Part shown: piece by piece, positions 24,120-32,083 of the stretch
How positions within the stretch are numbered: position 1 is the first letter of the stretch
How the letters are laid out: each line of letters opens with the position of its first letter
From: Bacteroidia bacterium
Lineage (GTDB): Bacteria; Bacteroidota; Bacteroidia; UKL13-3
Assembly: GCA_018058165.1 (NCBI GenBank)
Contig: JAGPCI010000004.1
Location: 1-32,285, forward strand
Direction: 5' to 3'
Length of the DNA stretch: 32,285 nt
The notes under the pieces: model-generated
What the model was told of the DNA's origin: nothing
The model's input: the letters and a program-made list of their open reading frames with translations, nothing else
Database searches by the model: none
Made by a program: the position numbers and the translations under genes

Positions 24120-24252
24120 TGTTGGAGTGTTGATACGGTAACACAAATTAAACGTTTTAATCACACTTTAGGTAATATGCTAATATATGCACAAATAGTT
24201 TAGCTTAAATTACTTCTGTATGTAATCATTAAGTATAATTTTGCATTAATTT

Positions 24253-24281
24253 TTGTCGCTCGTTTTATCAATCTATCTTTG
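24253..24281 (+). promoter_or_regulatory. Promoter of the lytic transglycosylase gene
   Basis: TTG at 24253-24255, 18-bp spacer, then TATCTTTG (24274-24281), a full -7 match. The box ends 4 nt before the ATG at 24286, so the transcript should be leaderless. Confidence 0.65.
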
Positions 24282-24285
24282 TATC

Positions 24286-25269
24286 ATGTTAAGTTCAAAA
24301 GTGAAATATTTTTTTGGTATCATTTTAATAACAGTTTTGTCTGTATTCTTTATCCATGCAACATTAACTGATGATGATAAAATTCAAAAAGAGTTTGAAA
24401 CCTATTATAAGATTTACTCTTTAGCCACACCTGATAAACTATTGTTTGCAAACGAAGAAGTTCCTGTTTCTGATTTTGATGTACATGAGCGTTACGACCG
24501 TGAAATTTTAACAAACGTATATTGGCAATCGCAAACTTTATTGATGATAAAACGTGCACACAAATTTTTTCCAATTGTGGAAGAAATTTTGCGTAAAAAT
24601 CAAATTCCAGATGACATGAAATATGTTGTATTAGCGGAAAGCGGATTGCAAAACTTAGTTTCTCCTGCTAATGCTTCGGGTTATTGGCAATTTTTAGAAG
24701 GTACTGCAAAAGGATATGGATTAGAGGTTTCATCTGAAGTTGATGAGCGTTATCATATCGAAAAATCTACAGAGGCTGCTTGTAAGTATTTTAACGAAGC
24801 TTATAAAGTATTTAATAGTTGGGCACTTGTAGCCGCATCATACAATATGGGTATTGATGGCGTGCGCAGGCAATTACAACAACAAGGTGTAAGTAATTAT
24901 TACGATTTGTTTTTAAATACCGAAACATCGAGGTATGTTTTTAGAATTTTAGCCATTAAACAAATTGTAGAAAAACCACAAAGTTATGGCTTTAATGTTA
25001 CTGCAAGTCATAAGTATACATTAGCTAAAACTATAAAAGTTAGGGTAAATCGCAGTATACCAGATTTAGTAAAATATGGACTTGATAATGCAACTACTTA
25101 TAAAGATATTAAAGTACTAAACCCATGGTTACGTAACAAAAAGTTAACAGTTGATGGCAGTAAAGTTTATTACATTGAATTGCCTAAAGATAAAGTTAAA
25201 TCAAACAGTTGGTACCAAAAAGTAAGTAATGATACTATTGATATTGATCAGACCAATTTGTTAAACTAA
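24286..25269 (+). CDS. Lytic transglycosylase (SLT domain)
   Basis: 327 residues from the ATG at 24286; the longer frame from the TTG at 24253 would run through the promoter. N-terminal signal peptide or anchor (about 7-25), then an SLT domain with catalytic Glu in VLAESGLQNLVSPANASGYWQF (about 118-139) and AASYNMGIDGVRRQL further on. Such enzymes cleave the MurNAc-GlcNAc bond with formation of 1,6-anhydroMurNAc; the sequence is most like the MltD-type group, but no LysM repeats follow. The remaining C-terminal region (about 235-327) contains TYKDIKVLNPWLRNKKLTV, a pattern seen in the linker of MltD-like proteins before LysM repeats. It faces nadD, 9 bp away. Confidence 0.92.
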   Translation: MLSSKVKYFFGIILITVLSVFFIHATLTDDDKIQKEFETYYKIYSLATPDKLLFANEEVPVSDFDVHERYDREILTNVYWQSQTLLMIKRAHKFFPIVEEILRKNQIPDDMKYVVLAESGLQNLVSPANASGYWQFLEGTAKGYGLEVSSEVDERYHIEKSTEAACKYFNEAYKVFNSWALVAASYNMGIDGVRRQLQQQGVSNYYDLFLNTETSRYVFRILAIKQIVEKPQSYGFNVTASHKYTLAKTIKVRVNRSIPDLVKYGLDNATTYKDIKVLNPWLRNKKLTVDGSKVYYIELPKDKVKSNSWYQKVSNDTIDIDQTNLLN

Positions 25270-25278
25270 CTACTTATT

Positions 25279-25860
25279 TTAGGCTTTTTTGTATAAGCCA
25301 TTTGTAATAATATATTCGGCAACTTTATCTGGTACTAAATATTTTATCGACTTGTTTGCTTGCAACATTTCTCTAATATAAGTTGATGAAATATTAAGCA
25401 GCGGAACTTCAAATATTTTTATTTTATCATTATTAGCCAGCAACGGGTTTTCATGAAAACCAACCCTGCGGTAAACAAATATCTCATGGTTGTTGATAAT
25501 AGTTTGGTAATCTTTCCATAAATGAAAAGATTGCAAATTATCGCCTCCAATAATGGGTACAAAAGTATAATTTGGATGTGCCTTTTGTAGTTCTGCTAAG
25601 GTATTAACAGTGTAGGAAGGCCTAGGTAAATTAAACTCAAAATCGCTTGCTTTAAAACGATCATCACCATTAATAGCAAGTTTTAACATGTCAAGTCTAA
25701 CAGTTTCATTTAATAAAGTTCCGTTTGCTTTAAACGGATTTTGAGGGGAAACAATAAACCAAATTTTATCGAGCTGTGTGAACTGAACAAAGTAGTTTGC
25801 AATTAATAAATGTCCAGTGTGTACTGGGTTAAACGAGCCAAAAAATAAACCAATTTTCAT
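25279..25860 (-). CDS. nadD: Nicotinate-nucleotide adenylyltransferase NadD
   Basis: 193 residues, full length. Nucleotidyltransferase signature GLFFGSFNPVHTGHLLIA (4-21, with the HxGH motif) and the C-terminal ISSTYIREML (about 156-165, SxTxxR motif). It converts nicotinate mononucleotide and ATP to deamido-NAD in the NAD synthesis pathway. Third gene of yicC-gmk-nadD, 5 bp after gmk; this pairing of gmk and nadD is common in Bacteroidota. Confidence 0.97.
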   Translation of the reverse strand: MKIGLFFGSFNPVHTGHLLIANYFVQFTQLDKIWFIVSPQNPFKANGTLLNETVRLDMLKLAINGDDRFKASDFEFNLPRPSYTVNTLAELQKAHPNYTFVPIIGGDNLQSFHLWKDYQTIINNHEIFVYRRVGFHENPLLANNDKIKIFEVPLLNISSTYIREMLQANKSIKYLVPDKVAEYIITNGLYKKA

Positions 25861-25865
25861 GTTGA

Positions 25866-26474
25866 TTATTTGGTTAAAAATTTATTTATTAATTCTTCTG
25901 CAACTATTAATGCTTCCGAAAGCTTTTCGTTTATCAAAACATATTCAAACTTGTTTTCGTACTGTAATTCTTCAACAGCTTTATCAATTCTAATACGCAA
26001 TGTTTCTTCTGTTTCGGTTGATCTAAACCTTAGTCTTTCCTCTAATGCATTTATGCTTGGCGGCTTAACAAAAACGGCTAATGCATCTTCACCGAAGTGT
26101 TTTTTTATGTTTAGTCCGCCTTCCACATCCACATCAAAAATAACTGCTTTGCCCAATCCCCAAATTCTATCAACCTCCGATTTTAAAGTGCCATAAAAGT
26201 TTCCACCATAAACTTCTTCATGCTCTAAAAATTCATTGTTATCAATGCGAGATTTAAACTCTTGGTGCGATAAAAAATAATAATCTTTGCCATCAATTTC
26301 GTTTGCTCTTTTGCTACGTGTACAAGCGCTTACCGAAAATGCCAAACGTTCATCTATAGAAAGTAAATGTTTTACGATTGTAGTTTTACCAGAACCCGAT
26401 GGAGCACAAAAAATAATTACTTTTTTAAAATTGGTACTATGGTTTTCGTCAAATAAAGTATCGTTAATACTCAT
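25866..26474 (-). CDS. gmk: Guanylate kinase Gmk
   Basis: 202 residues from the ATG at 26472-26474; the TTG one codon upstream is less likely. P-loop APSGSGKTT (24-32), GMP-binding segment SACTRSKRANEIDGKDYYFLS (about 52-72) and the lid REE/RLRFRSTETEETLRIR region with arginines for phosphate contact. Phosphorylates GMP to GDP with ATP. Residues 1-17 precede the usual start of the kinase fold and form a short extra N-terminal tail. Lies between yicC and nadD on one transcript. Confidence 0.97.
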   Translation of the reverse strand: MSINDTLFDENHSTNFKKVIIFCAPSGSGKTTIVKHLLSIDERLAFSVSACTRSKRANEIDGKDYYFLSHQEFKSRIDNNEFLEHEEVYGGNFYGTLKSEVDRIWGLGKAVIFDVDVEGGLNIKKHFGEDALAVFVKPPSINALEERLRFRSTETEETLRIRIDKAVEELQYENKFEYVLINEKLSEALIVAEELINKFLTK

Positions 26475-26528
26475 CAAGTTTAATTTAAAATTATAACTGG
26501 GTAATTGTTATTTGTGAAATATTTTAGT

Positions 26529-27398
26529 TTAAATAATATTATTTATTTGTTCTTTAATTTTTTCTAATTCATCTTTCATTTCAACCACACGTTGTTGAAT
26601 TTTAAAATGATTAGCTTTGCTACCAATGGTGTTAATTTCTCTTCCCATTTCTTGTGCAATAAATCCAAGTTTTTTACCAGCCGATTTAGTTTTCATTGTT
26701 TCTAAAAAGTAGCTGCAATGCTGTATTAGCCTAGTTTTTTCTTCACTTATGTCAAGTTTTTCTATGTAATAAATCAACTCTTGTTCAAACCTGTTTTTGT
26801 CCCAGTTTTCTTCTTTTAGTTGAGCCAATTCCCCCTCAATACGGCCCCTAATTGTTTGCATTCTTTCTGTTTCTAAAGCTTCAACTTCACCAACAAGATG
26901 CATTATTGCTTGGGTCATTCGGCTTAATTCGTGAGCCAACATATCGCCTTCTTTTTGCCTAAATTTTTCAAACTCGGTAAATGCTAAATTAACAGCATGC
27001 ATCAAAGTTTTTAAATCTTCTTCGTTGTTTTCATCCTCAATTGGTTGAAACAAATTTGGCATTTGCAAAAGTGTAGATGATAACAAATCTGGATTTAAGC
27101 CAGCACTGTTACAAACCTGAGTTAATTCGCCTAAATAATATGCCGCCACATCTTTGTTAATTGGCATCACTTTGTCTTCAGCACGTTTAAATTGAACGTT
27201 TAAATTTATTTGGGCACTTCCGCGTTCAACCAATTTAGTAAGTTCTTTTCTTACCTCGTGATCTTTACTTTGCCAAACTTTTGGCATACGTAAGTTTATT
27301 TCTAAAAATTTATTATTTAACGATTTAATTTCGGCTTTTATGGTAAAACGTTCTGTGTCTACCTCTGCCTGACCGTAGCCGGTCATTGATCTTAGCAT
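26529..27398 (-). CDS. yicC: YicC/YloC family endoribonuclease
   Basis: 289 residues from the ATG at 27396-27398, giving the canonical family N-terminus MLRSMTGYGQAEVDTERFTI. The longer frame upstream would cover the promoter. The N-terminal YicC domain (about 1-155, with EIKSLNNKFLEINLRMP) is followed by the DUF1732 C-terminus (about 205-289, ending GREINTIGSKANHFKIQQRVVEMKDELEKIKEQINNI), the highly conserved block. Members act as RNA-cleaving or RNA-decay-promoting proteins. First gene of the operon with gmk and nadD; consensus promoter directly upstream. Confidence 0.95.
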   Translation of the reverse strand: MLRSMTGYGQAEVDTERFTIKAEIKSLNNKFLEINLRMPKVWQSKDHEVRKELTKLVERGSAQINLNVQFKRAEDKVMPINKDVAAYYLGELTQVCNSAGLNPDLLSSTLLQMPNLFQPIEDENNEEDLKTLMHAVNLAFTEFEKFRQKEGDMLAHELSRMTQAIMHLVGEVEALETERMQTIRGRIEGELAQLKEENWDKNRFEQELIYYIEKLDISEEKTRLIQHCSYFLETMKTKSAGKKLGFIAQEMGREINTIGSKANHFKIQQRVVEMKDELEKIKEQINNII

Positions 27399-27413
27399 AA
27401 TTTTATCTTTGCG

Positions 27414-27443
27414 CAAAAGTAACATAAACACAGTAAACCACAA
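27414..27443 (-). promoter_or_regulatory. yicC promoter with full Bacteroidota consensus
   Basis: On the minus strand TTG (27441-27443), a spacer of exactly 19 bp, then TACTTTTG (27414-27421). This is the same geometry as the marR promoter. The -7 box ends 15 nt before the ATG, so the leader is about 10 nt. The palindrome TTTGCGCAAA (27408-27417) overlaps the 3' half of the -7 box and the predicted start point. Confidence 0.75.
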
Positions 27444-27523
27444 AGCCCGAATGTGTGCGACTTATCATCGCATTTCTTAAATTTGTTTTCTTAAATTTTG
27501 GTTTGATAAAACTAAAAAAATTT

Positions 27524-27551
27524 AGGCCAATTGGTTTTACGCAATTGGCCT
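27524..27551 (-). terminator. Intrinsic terminator of the 34-aa membrane protein gene
   Basis: A perfect 10-bp stem (AGGCCAATTG with CAATTGGCCT) and an 8-nt loop; on the minus strand a run of seven T follows after three A. It lies 8 bp beyond the stop codon of the small gene, so it most likely ends that transcript. Confidence 0.85.
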
Positions 27552-27559
27552 TGTTGTTA

Positions 27560-27664
27560 TTATTTTGTAAAATAGTTTACAACTATTCCAATAATGATTA
27601 TTGTTGCAAAAACGAGGCCTACAATTAGGTTACCACGTTCCTGTGATTTATCTTGATTACTCAT
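27560..27664 (-). CDS. Small membrane protein (34 aa), too short for standard ORF calling
   Basis: ATG at 27662-27664, stop at 27560-27562. The product begins MSNQDKSQERGN, charged and polar for 12 residues, followed by one hydrophobic segment (about 13-29, with LIVGLVFATIIIIGIVV) and the short tail NYFTK. This is a well-formed single-span membrane protein. An intrinsic terminator 8 bp downstream gives it its own short transcript, strong support that the ORF is real. No promoter box was recognised in the 66 bp upstream. Neighbours suggest no specific role. Family not recognised. Confidence 0.65.
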   Translation of the reverse strand: MSNQDKSQERGNLIVGLVFATIIIIGIVVNYFTK

Positions 27665-27730
27665 AAAATTAAGGAATTATAAATTGAACTTACGTTAGTT
27701 TTGTTGATAGCTAGTTTTGTAAGTCTTGTC

Positions 27731-28066
27731 TTATATTCTTAATACGTTATTTAATAAATATAACGCTGAGTATATTTGCATATCGCCCATTAAAAATAAA
27801 CGCACAAGGCACTTATATTTTTTTGAGAAATGGTACTTTAAATTTAGTTTATGAATTGGAAAGATGCTGTTTTTAATACTTGTTATTACAGTATTAATTG
27901 AGCCAATATCAAACCTTAAAGCAGTACTAAAATTTGTTTCTACCTTTGCTGAATATTTTAGTTCATTCGCTTTATTAATTTGATTGCATGCTATGCTTGT
28001 ATTGGTATTTAATATACCAATTAGCAGTGCTATAAATACAATCCATTTGTGTTTAAACCCTCTCAA
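27731..28066 (-). CDS. Unknown small exported protein
   Basis: 111 residues, family not recognised. The only usable start is TTG at 28064-28066, since no ATG occurs in frame before residue 90. Residues 1-26 look like a signal peptide (basic RGFKHK, hydrophobic WIVFIALLIGIL, small residues SIA before Cys26), not a proper lipobox. The rest is about 85 residues, basic towards the C-terminus (HKLNLKYHFSKKYK), ending in a hydrophobic YSALYLLNNVLRI. It begins 6 bp after the hutH stop, so it is the last gene of the rocD-hutH transcript. It may be a genuine small envelope protein or a decayed gene; the poor start codon keeps confidence low. Confidence 0.45.
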   Translation of the reverse strand: MRGFKHKWIVFIALLIGILNTNTSIACNQINKANELKYSAKVETNFSTALRFDIGSINTVITSIKNSIFPIHKLNLKYHFSKKYKCLVRLFLMGDMQIYSALYLLNNVLRI

Positions 28067-28072
28067 TATTTT

Positions 28073-29560
28073 TTAATTAGTTTTAATAAAATTTATCGAA
28101 GCTTCTATATCTATGTACAATGCTCTATCTACTTTATTAAACGACACTATTTTACGGAATTCTGCTACAAAATTTTCTACAAAAGTTGATGATTTTGCTG
28201 GGTTACGAAATTCTAATGCTTGAGCTGCATTTAATAATTCTATAGCTAACACACGTTGTGTGTTTTCAACTACCTTATAGCATTTTGTAGCAGCATTTGC
28301 GCCCATACTTACATGGTCTTCTTGCCCATTGCTACTTACAATACTATCTACACTAGCAGGCGTACATAATTGTTTGCTTTGGCTAACAATACTTGCAGCG
28401 GTATATTGTGGTATCATAAAGCCAGAGTTTAAACCTGGGTTTGGTGTTAAAAATGCTGGTAAATTTCTTAAACCTGCTATTAATTGAAATGTTCTTCGCT
28501 CACTAATACTGCCCAATTCAGCAACAGCAATCGCTAAAAAATCCAATGCCAAAGCAAGTGGTTGGCCATGGAAATTTCCACCTGATAAAATCAAATCCTC
28601 ATCCACAAAAATGTTTGGATTATCAGTAACCGAATTCATCTCAGTTTCTATAACAGATGCTGCGTATTCTATAGTATCATAGCTTGCACCGTGCACTTGT
28701 GGAATGCAACGGAAAGAATATGGATCCTGCACCTGTGTTTTTTGCTGCTTTATTATTTCACTATCAGCCAATAAATCTCTAATTTGTTTTGCTGTTTCTA
28801 ATTGCCCTTTATGTGCACGTATTTGATGTAGTTGCTCGGTAAATGGCTCTAATTTCGCATCAAATGCATCAATACTAACAGCCGCTATCTGGTTGGCATA
28901 TTTGTATAAATGTTGTGCTGTTAATACATTATGTACACCATAAGCTAACATAAATTGTGTTCCATTTATAAGCGCTAAACCTTCTTTTGATTGAAGCGAA
29001 ATTGGTTCAATTTTATGCTCATTTAAAACATTAATACTTGGTACTTTATGCCAATCGCCATTTGTGTTTTTCCATACTTCACCAAGCCCTATTAAGGGCA
29101 ACGATAAATGTGCAAGTGGAGCTAAATCGCCACTAGCGCCTAACGAGCCTTGCTGGTAAACTACGGGTAAAATATCGTTGTTAAAAAAGTAAATTAACCT
29201 GTTAACAGTTAATAATTGCACACCACTATGGCCATAACTAAGCGATTGTATTTTTAATAACAGCATTAGTTTAACTACTTCTGGTGGCACAAAATCTCCA
29301 GTGCCACAAGCATGAGATAACAATAGATTTTGTTGTAATTGAGTTAAATCTGTATCAGAAATTTGTGTATTGCACAAAGAGCCAAAACCAGTATTGATGC
29401 CATAAAAAACAGCATCTTTTTTACTCATTTTTTCATTTAAATATTCCCTACAAGCTGTAATTTTTTGTTCGGCTTGGTTTGATAAAACAAGTTGTTTTTT
29501 TGTTTTAATAATTAACGCTACTTCAGCTAAAGTAAGCTGAGGGTTTATATGATGATGCAT
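28073..29560 (-). CDS. hutH: Histidine ammonia-lyase family protein HutH
   Basis: 495 residues, bacterial HAL length. Catalytic Tyr53 in YGINTGFG, and Ala142-Ser143-Gly144 in GSLGASGDLAPLAHL, which cyclises to the MIO cofactor. In the substrate-selectivity loop, NLLLSHACGTG has Ser82-His83, the pair found in histidine ammonia-lyases rather than the His-Leu or Phe-Leu of tyrosine and phenylalanine enzymes. The expected reaction is histidine to urocanate and ammonia. The remaining hut genes (urocanase, imidazolonepropionase, formiminoglutamase) are not in the window. It follows rocD by 13 bp, so the operon joins two routes that lead to glutamate. A tyrosine-lyase role in pigment synthesis is less likely, but cannot be excluded. 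Confidence 0.92.
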   Translation of the reverse strand: MHHHINPQLTLAEVALIIKTKKQLVLSNQAEQKITACREYLNEKMSKKDAVFYGINTGFGSLCNTQISDTDLTQLQQNLLLSHACGTGDFVPPEVVKLMLLLKIQSLSYGHSGVQLLTVNRLIYFFNNDILPVVYQQGSLGASGDLAPLAHLSLPLIGLGEVWKNTNGDWHKVPSINVLNEHKIEPISLQSKEGLALINGTQFMLAYGVHNVLTAQHLYKYANQIAAVSIDAFDAKLEPFTEQLHQIRAHKGQLETAKQIRDLLADSEIIKQQKTQVQDPYSFRCIPQVHGASYDTIEYAASVIETEMNSVTDNPNIFVDEDLILSGGNFHGQPLALALDFLAIAVAELGSISERRTFQLIAGLRNLPAFLTPNPGLNSGFMIPQYTAASIVSQSKQLCTPASVDSIVSSNGQEDHVSMGANAATKCYKVVENTQRVLAIELLNAAQALEFRNPAKSSTFVENFVAEFRKIVSFNKVDRALYIDIEASINFIKTN

Positions 29561-29573
29561 GTAAATTAACTAA

Positions 29574-30818
29574 TTATACTAAGCCTAAAATGGTATTTTC
29601 TATAATGTCGCAAGCCTCATTTAACTCTGCCTCAGTAATGGTAAGTGGAGGTGCAAATCTAATAATATCACCATGTGTTTGTTTGGCTAATAATCCTTTT
29701 TCTTTCATAGCCAAACATACATCATAAGCCGTTTTATTTTCGCCATAAGGTTTAATAATAATGGCATTTAAAAGTCCTTTACCGCGTACCAATTCAATCA
29801 AATTAGTTTTGGTTTGAAGTTGTATCATTCTATTGCGAAATAACTCACCCATTTTGTAGGCATTATCCGCTAAATTTTCGTCAACCAAAACTTTTAAAGC
29901 TTCCATGGCTACTGCACTTGCTAGTGGATTGCCTCCATAAGTGCTACCGTGCTCACCTGGTTTTATGGTTAGCATTACTTCATCGTTTGCCAAAACTGCC
30001 GAAATGGGCAAAACGCCACCTGATAATGCTTTACCTAATATTACTAAATCGGGTTTTACTTCGTAATAATCGCAAGCAAGCATTTTACCTGTGCGGCACA
30101 ATCCTGTTTGCACTTCATCAGCAATCATTAACACATTATATTGTGTACATAATTTTCTTACACCGGCAATATATCCTTCATGTGGAACAACTACACCTGC
30201 TTCGCCTTGTATGGGTTCAAACATAAAAGCTGCAATATTTGGATTTGCTTTAAATGCCATTTCTAATGCAGTTAAATCATTGTATGGAATTATACTAAAA
30301 CCAGGCATAAAAGGGCCAAAATTTAAATAACTACTTGGATCGGTGCTCGATGAAATTGCAGACATAGTACGGCCCCAAAAATTACCTTCAACAAACAAAA
30401 TATGTGCCTGATTTTCGGCAATACCTTTTACTGTGTAGCCCCATCTTCTAGCCAATTTTATGGCAGTTTCGCCACCTTCAACCCCAGTATTCATGGGTAA
30501 CACTTTATCGTATCCAAATAGGTTGGTGATGTATTTTTCGTATTCGCCTAATAAATTATTATGAAATGCACGACTGGTTAAAGTTAATTTTTGTGCTTGG
30601 TTTGTTAATGCTTTTATGATGCGCGGATGACAGTGACCTTGATTAACGGCACTATAAGCGGATAAAAAATCGAAATATTTTTTGCCTTCTACATCATACA
30701 TGAAAATACCTTCACCTTTATTAATAACTACAGGTAATGGATGATAATTGTGGGCACCATATTGGTCTTCTAAATCTATAAAATACTGTGGGTTGTGATC
30801 TGTTTTTACCGAATTCAT
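29574..30818 (-). CDS. rocD: Ornithine aminotransferase RocD
   Basis: 414 residues from the ATG at 30816-30818; the longer frame from a TTG 18 bp upstream would run through the -7 box. Class III PLP aminotransferase: [17 protein letters not shown] (51-67, typical of OAT), [17 protein letters not shown] (110-126), [12 protein letters not shown] (201-212), [13 protein letters not shown] with Asp234 binding the PLP nitrogen, and the Schiff-base Lys263 in [20 protein letters not shown] (289-300) completes the cofactor site. It transfers the delta-amino group of ornithine to 2-oxoglutarate, giving glutamate semialdehyde for proline or glutamate. First gene of the rocD-hutH operon. Confidence 0.96.
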   Translation of the reverse strand: MNSVKTDHNPQYFIDLEDQYGAHNYHPLPVVINKGEGIFMYDVEGKKYFDFLSAYSAVNQGHCHPRIIKALTNQAQKLTLTSRAFHNNLLGEYEKYITNLFGYDKVLPMNTGVEGGETAIKLARRWGYTVKGIAENQAHILFVEGNFWGRTMSAISSSTDPSSYLNFGPFMPGFSIIPYNDLTALEMAFKANPNIAAFMFEPIQGEAGVVVPHEGYIAGVRKLCTQYNVLMIADEVQTGLCRTGKMLACDYYEVKPDLVILGKALSGGVLPISAVLANDEVMLTIKPGEHGSTYGGNPLASAVAMEALKVLVDENLADNAYKMGELFRNRMIQLQTKTNLIELVRGKGLLNAIIIKPYGENKTAYDVCLAMKEKGLLAKQTHGDIIRFAPPLTITEAELNEACDIIENTILGLV

Positions 30819-30822
30819 GCGC

Positions 30823-30830
30823 CAAAAATA
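30823..30830 (-). promoter_or_regulatory. -7 promoter box of rocD
   Basis: Minus-strand TATTTTTG matches TAnnTTTG and ends 4 nt (GCGC) before the ATG, predicting a leaderless transcript. No TTG at the ideal -33 distance. Confidence 0.5.
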
Positions 30831-30911
30831 GGCCAATTAAACCGTATATAAAAGTTAATAGCCGCACTTTACATTAGTGGTAATTGAGTAGTTTTTATAA
30901 GGTGTTTTAAA

Positions 30912-30951
30912 TTAAAAGCCGCAATAAACTTTAGTTTATTGCGGCTTTTAA
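30912..30951 (-). terminator. Hairpin terminator after the OmpA-like gene
   Basis: A perfect 19-bp inverted repeat with a 2-nt centre, arms based on AAAAGCCGCAATAAACT; the A-rich and T-rich feet supply a T tract in both directions. It stands 20 bp beyond the stop of the OmpA-like gene and upstream of the rocD promoter, so it isolates the two units. Confidence 0.88.
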
Positions 30952-30971
30952 GAGGTAATATTTTCTGTTAA

Positions 30972-31928
30972 CTACCTTCTGTTTTTTTCTATTAATTTAT
31001 ATAATTCATCCAATTTTGGTGATAATATAATTTCTGTTCTACGATTTTTAGCGCGGCCTTCAGCGGTTTCGTTGCTTGCTTTAGGATAAAACTCGGCCCT
31101 TCCAGCAGCTTCTAGGCGTTTAGGGTTTACATGATGTTCGTTACTTAACAACCGCACAATACTTAAAGCCCTATCAGCACTTAACGACCAATTGTCTTCG
31201 TACTTAGCTGTTTTAATTGGAATGTTATCTGTATGACCTTCAATTAACACATCAATATCAACATTTTTGTTTAACACATCTGCTAAAGTTTTAATTGCAT
31301 CTAAACCTTTGTCTTCAATTGCAGCGCTGCCCGATTTAAACAATAATTTATCGCTTAATGAAACATAAACTTTTCCGTTTTTCATTTCAACACTTATTTC
31401 ATCAGATTTAAATGCCAATAATGCACGTTTTACGGTATTGTTTAATGCGTTTAATAACGAATCTTGTTTGTTGATTATACCTTGTAATTCGGCTAATCTT
31501 TTTTCGCGTGCCTCAAGTTCTTCGGCTTTTATTTTTAATGCATTGCTAAAACGTTCGGCATCATTTAAGCTACGTTTCATTAAGTCGTTATACTTTGCAT
31601 TCAGCTCAGCATACTGTGCTTTTAAATCATTGTTTTTTTCTGTGCAATCGTTATACTTAGCGGTAAGTGCTTTATAAAGTGAGTCTAAGTAACGATACTC
31701 AACACCTCTTTGTGTTGTATCTTTATTGAATGCAACGGTTAAATCATTTAATGAATCGCGTTGGTTTAACGATTTTTTTAAACGTTTTGACGTGAAAAAA
31801 TTATACGATTTTTCCTTAAATGTTTGTGGGTCATCATAAATTGATTTTGGATTATCAATTTGTCCGAACACATTATTGCAGAACAAGATTGCCGTTATTG
31901 CTAATGTTGTAATTATAATTTTTTTCAT
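30972..31928 (-). CDS. OmpA family protein with coiled coil
   Basis: 318 residues. Signal peptide MKKIIITTLAITAILFCNNVFGQ (1-23, the Ala/Gly-Gln cut is typical of Bacteroidota). A long heptad-like helical region (about 80-165, with AEELEAREKRLAELQGI) is followed by the OmpA-C peptidoglycan-binding domain (about 190-300): LLFKSGSAAIEDKGLDAIK, IEGHTDNIPI, NWSLSADRALSIVRLL, RLEAAGRAEFYPKASN and GRAKNRRTEIIL. The Asp and Arg residues that bind diaminopimelate (in GHTDN and NRRTEI) are present. It lacks a beta-barrel, so it is a periplasmic coiled-coil spacer anchored to peptidoglycan, comparable to MotB- or Pal-like proteins. No lipobox Cys follows the signal. Confidence 0.93.
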   Translation of the reverse strand: MKKIIITTLAITAILFCNNVFGQIDNPKSIYDDPQTFKEKSYNFFTSKRLKKSLNQRDSLNDLTVAFNKDTTQRGVEYRYLDSLYKALTAKYNDCTEKNNDLKAQYAELNAKYNDLMKRSLNDAERFSNALKIKAEELEAREKRLAELQGIINKQDSLLNALNNTVKRALLAFKSDEISVEMKNGKVYVSLSDKLLFKSGSAAIEDKGLDAIKTLADVLNKNVDIDVLIEGHTDNIPIKTAKYEDNWSLSADRALSIVRLLSNEHHVNPKRLEAAGRAEFYPKASNETAEGRAKNRRTEIILSPKLDELYKLIEKNRR

Positions 31929-32030
31929 ACTAAGCGCATTATTTATTAAGCCACAAATTTTAAATTATTATTTGTTTTAGAAAGGGGATAGTTATGCGCA
32001 GCTAACATGGTATGTATAACTTATTGAACA

Positions 32031-32066
32031 AAAAAAAGCCTCGCAACAAGTTGCGAGGCTTTTTTT
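32031..32066 (-). terminator. Intrinsic terminator after secDF
   Basis: GC-rich stem GCCTCGCAAC with GTTGCGAGGC and a 2-nt centre, flanked by seven A on one side and seven T on the other. It lies 17 bp past the secDF stop and reads as a strong terminator on both strands. Confidence 0.92.
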
Positions 32067-32083
32067 ATATAACTGAAATTAGC

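Noticed and set aside
25282-25299. GGCTT/AAGCC hairpin as a terminator between the transglycosylase gene and nadD
   Set aside because: Five-bp stem lying inside the nadD coding end; the T-run is in the loop rather than after the stem.
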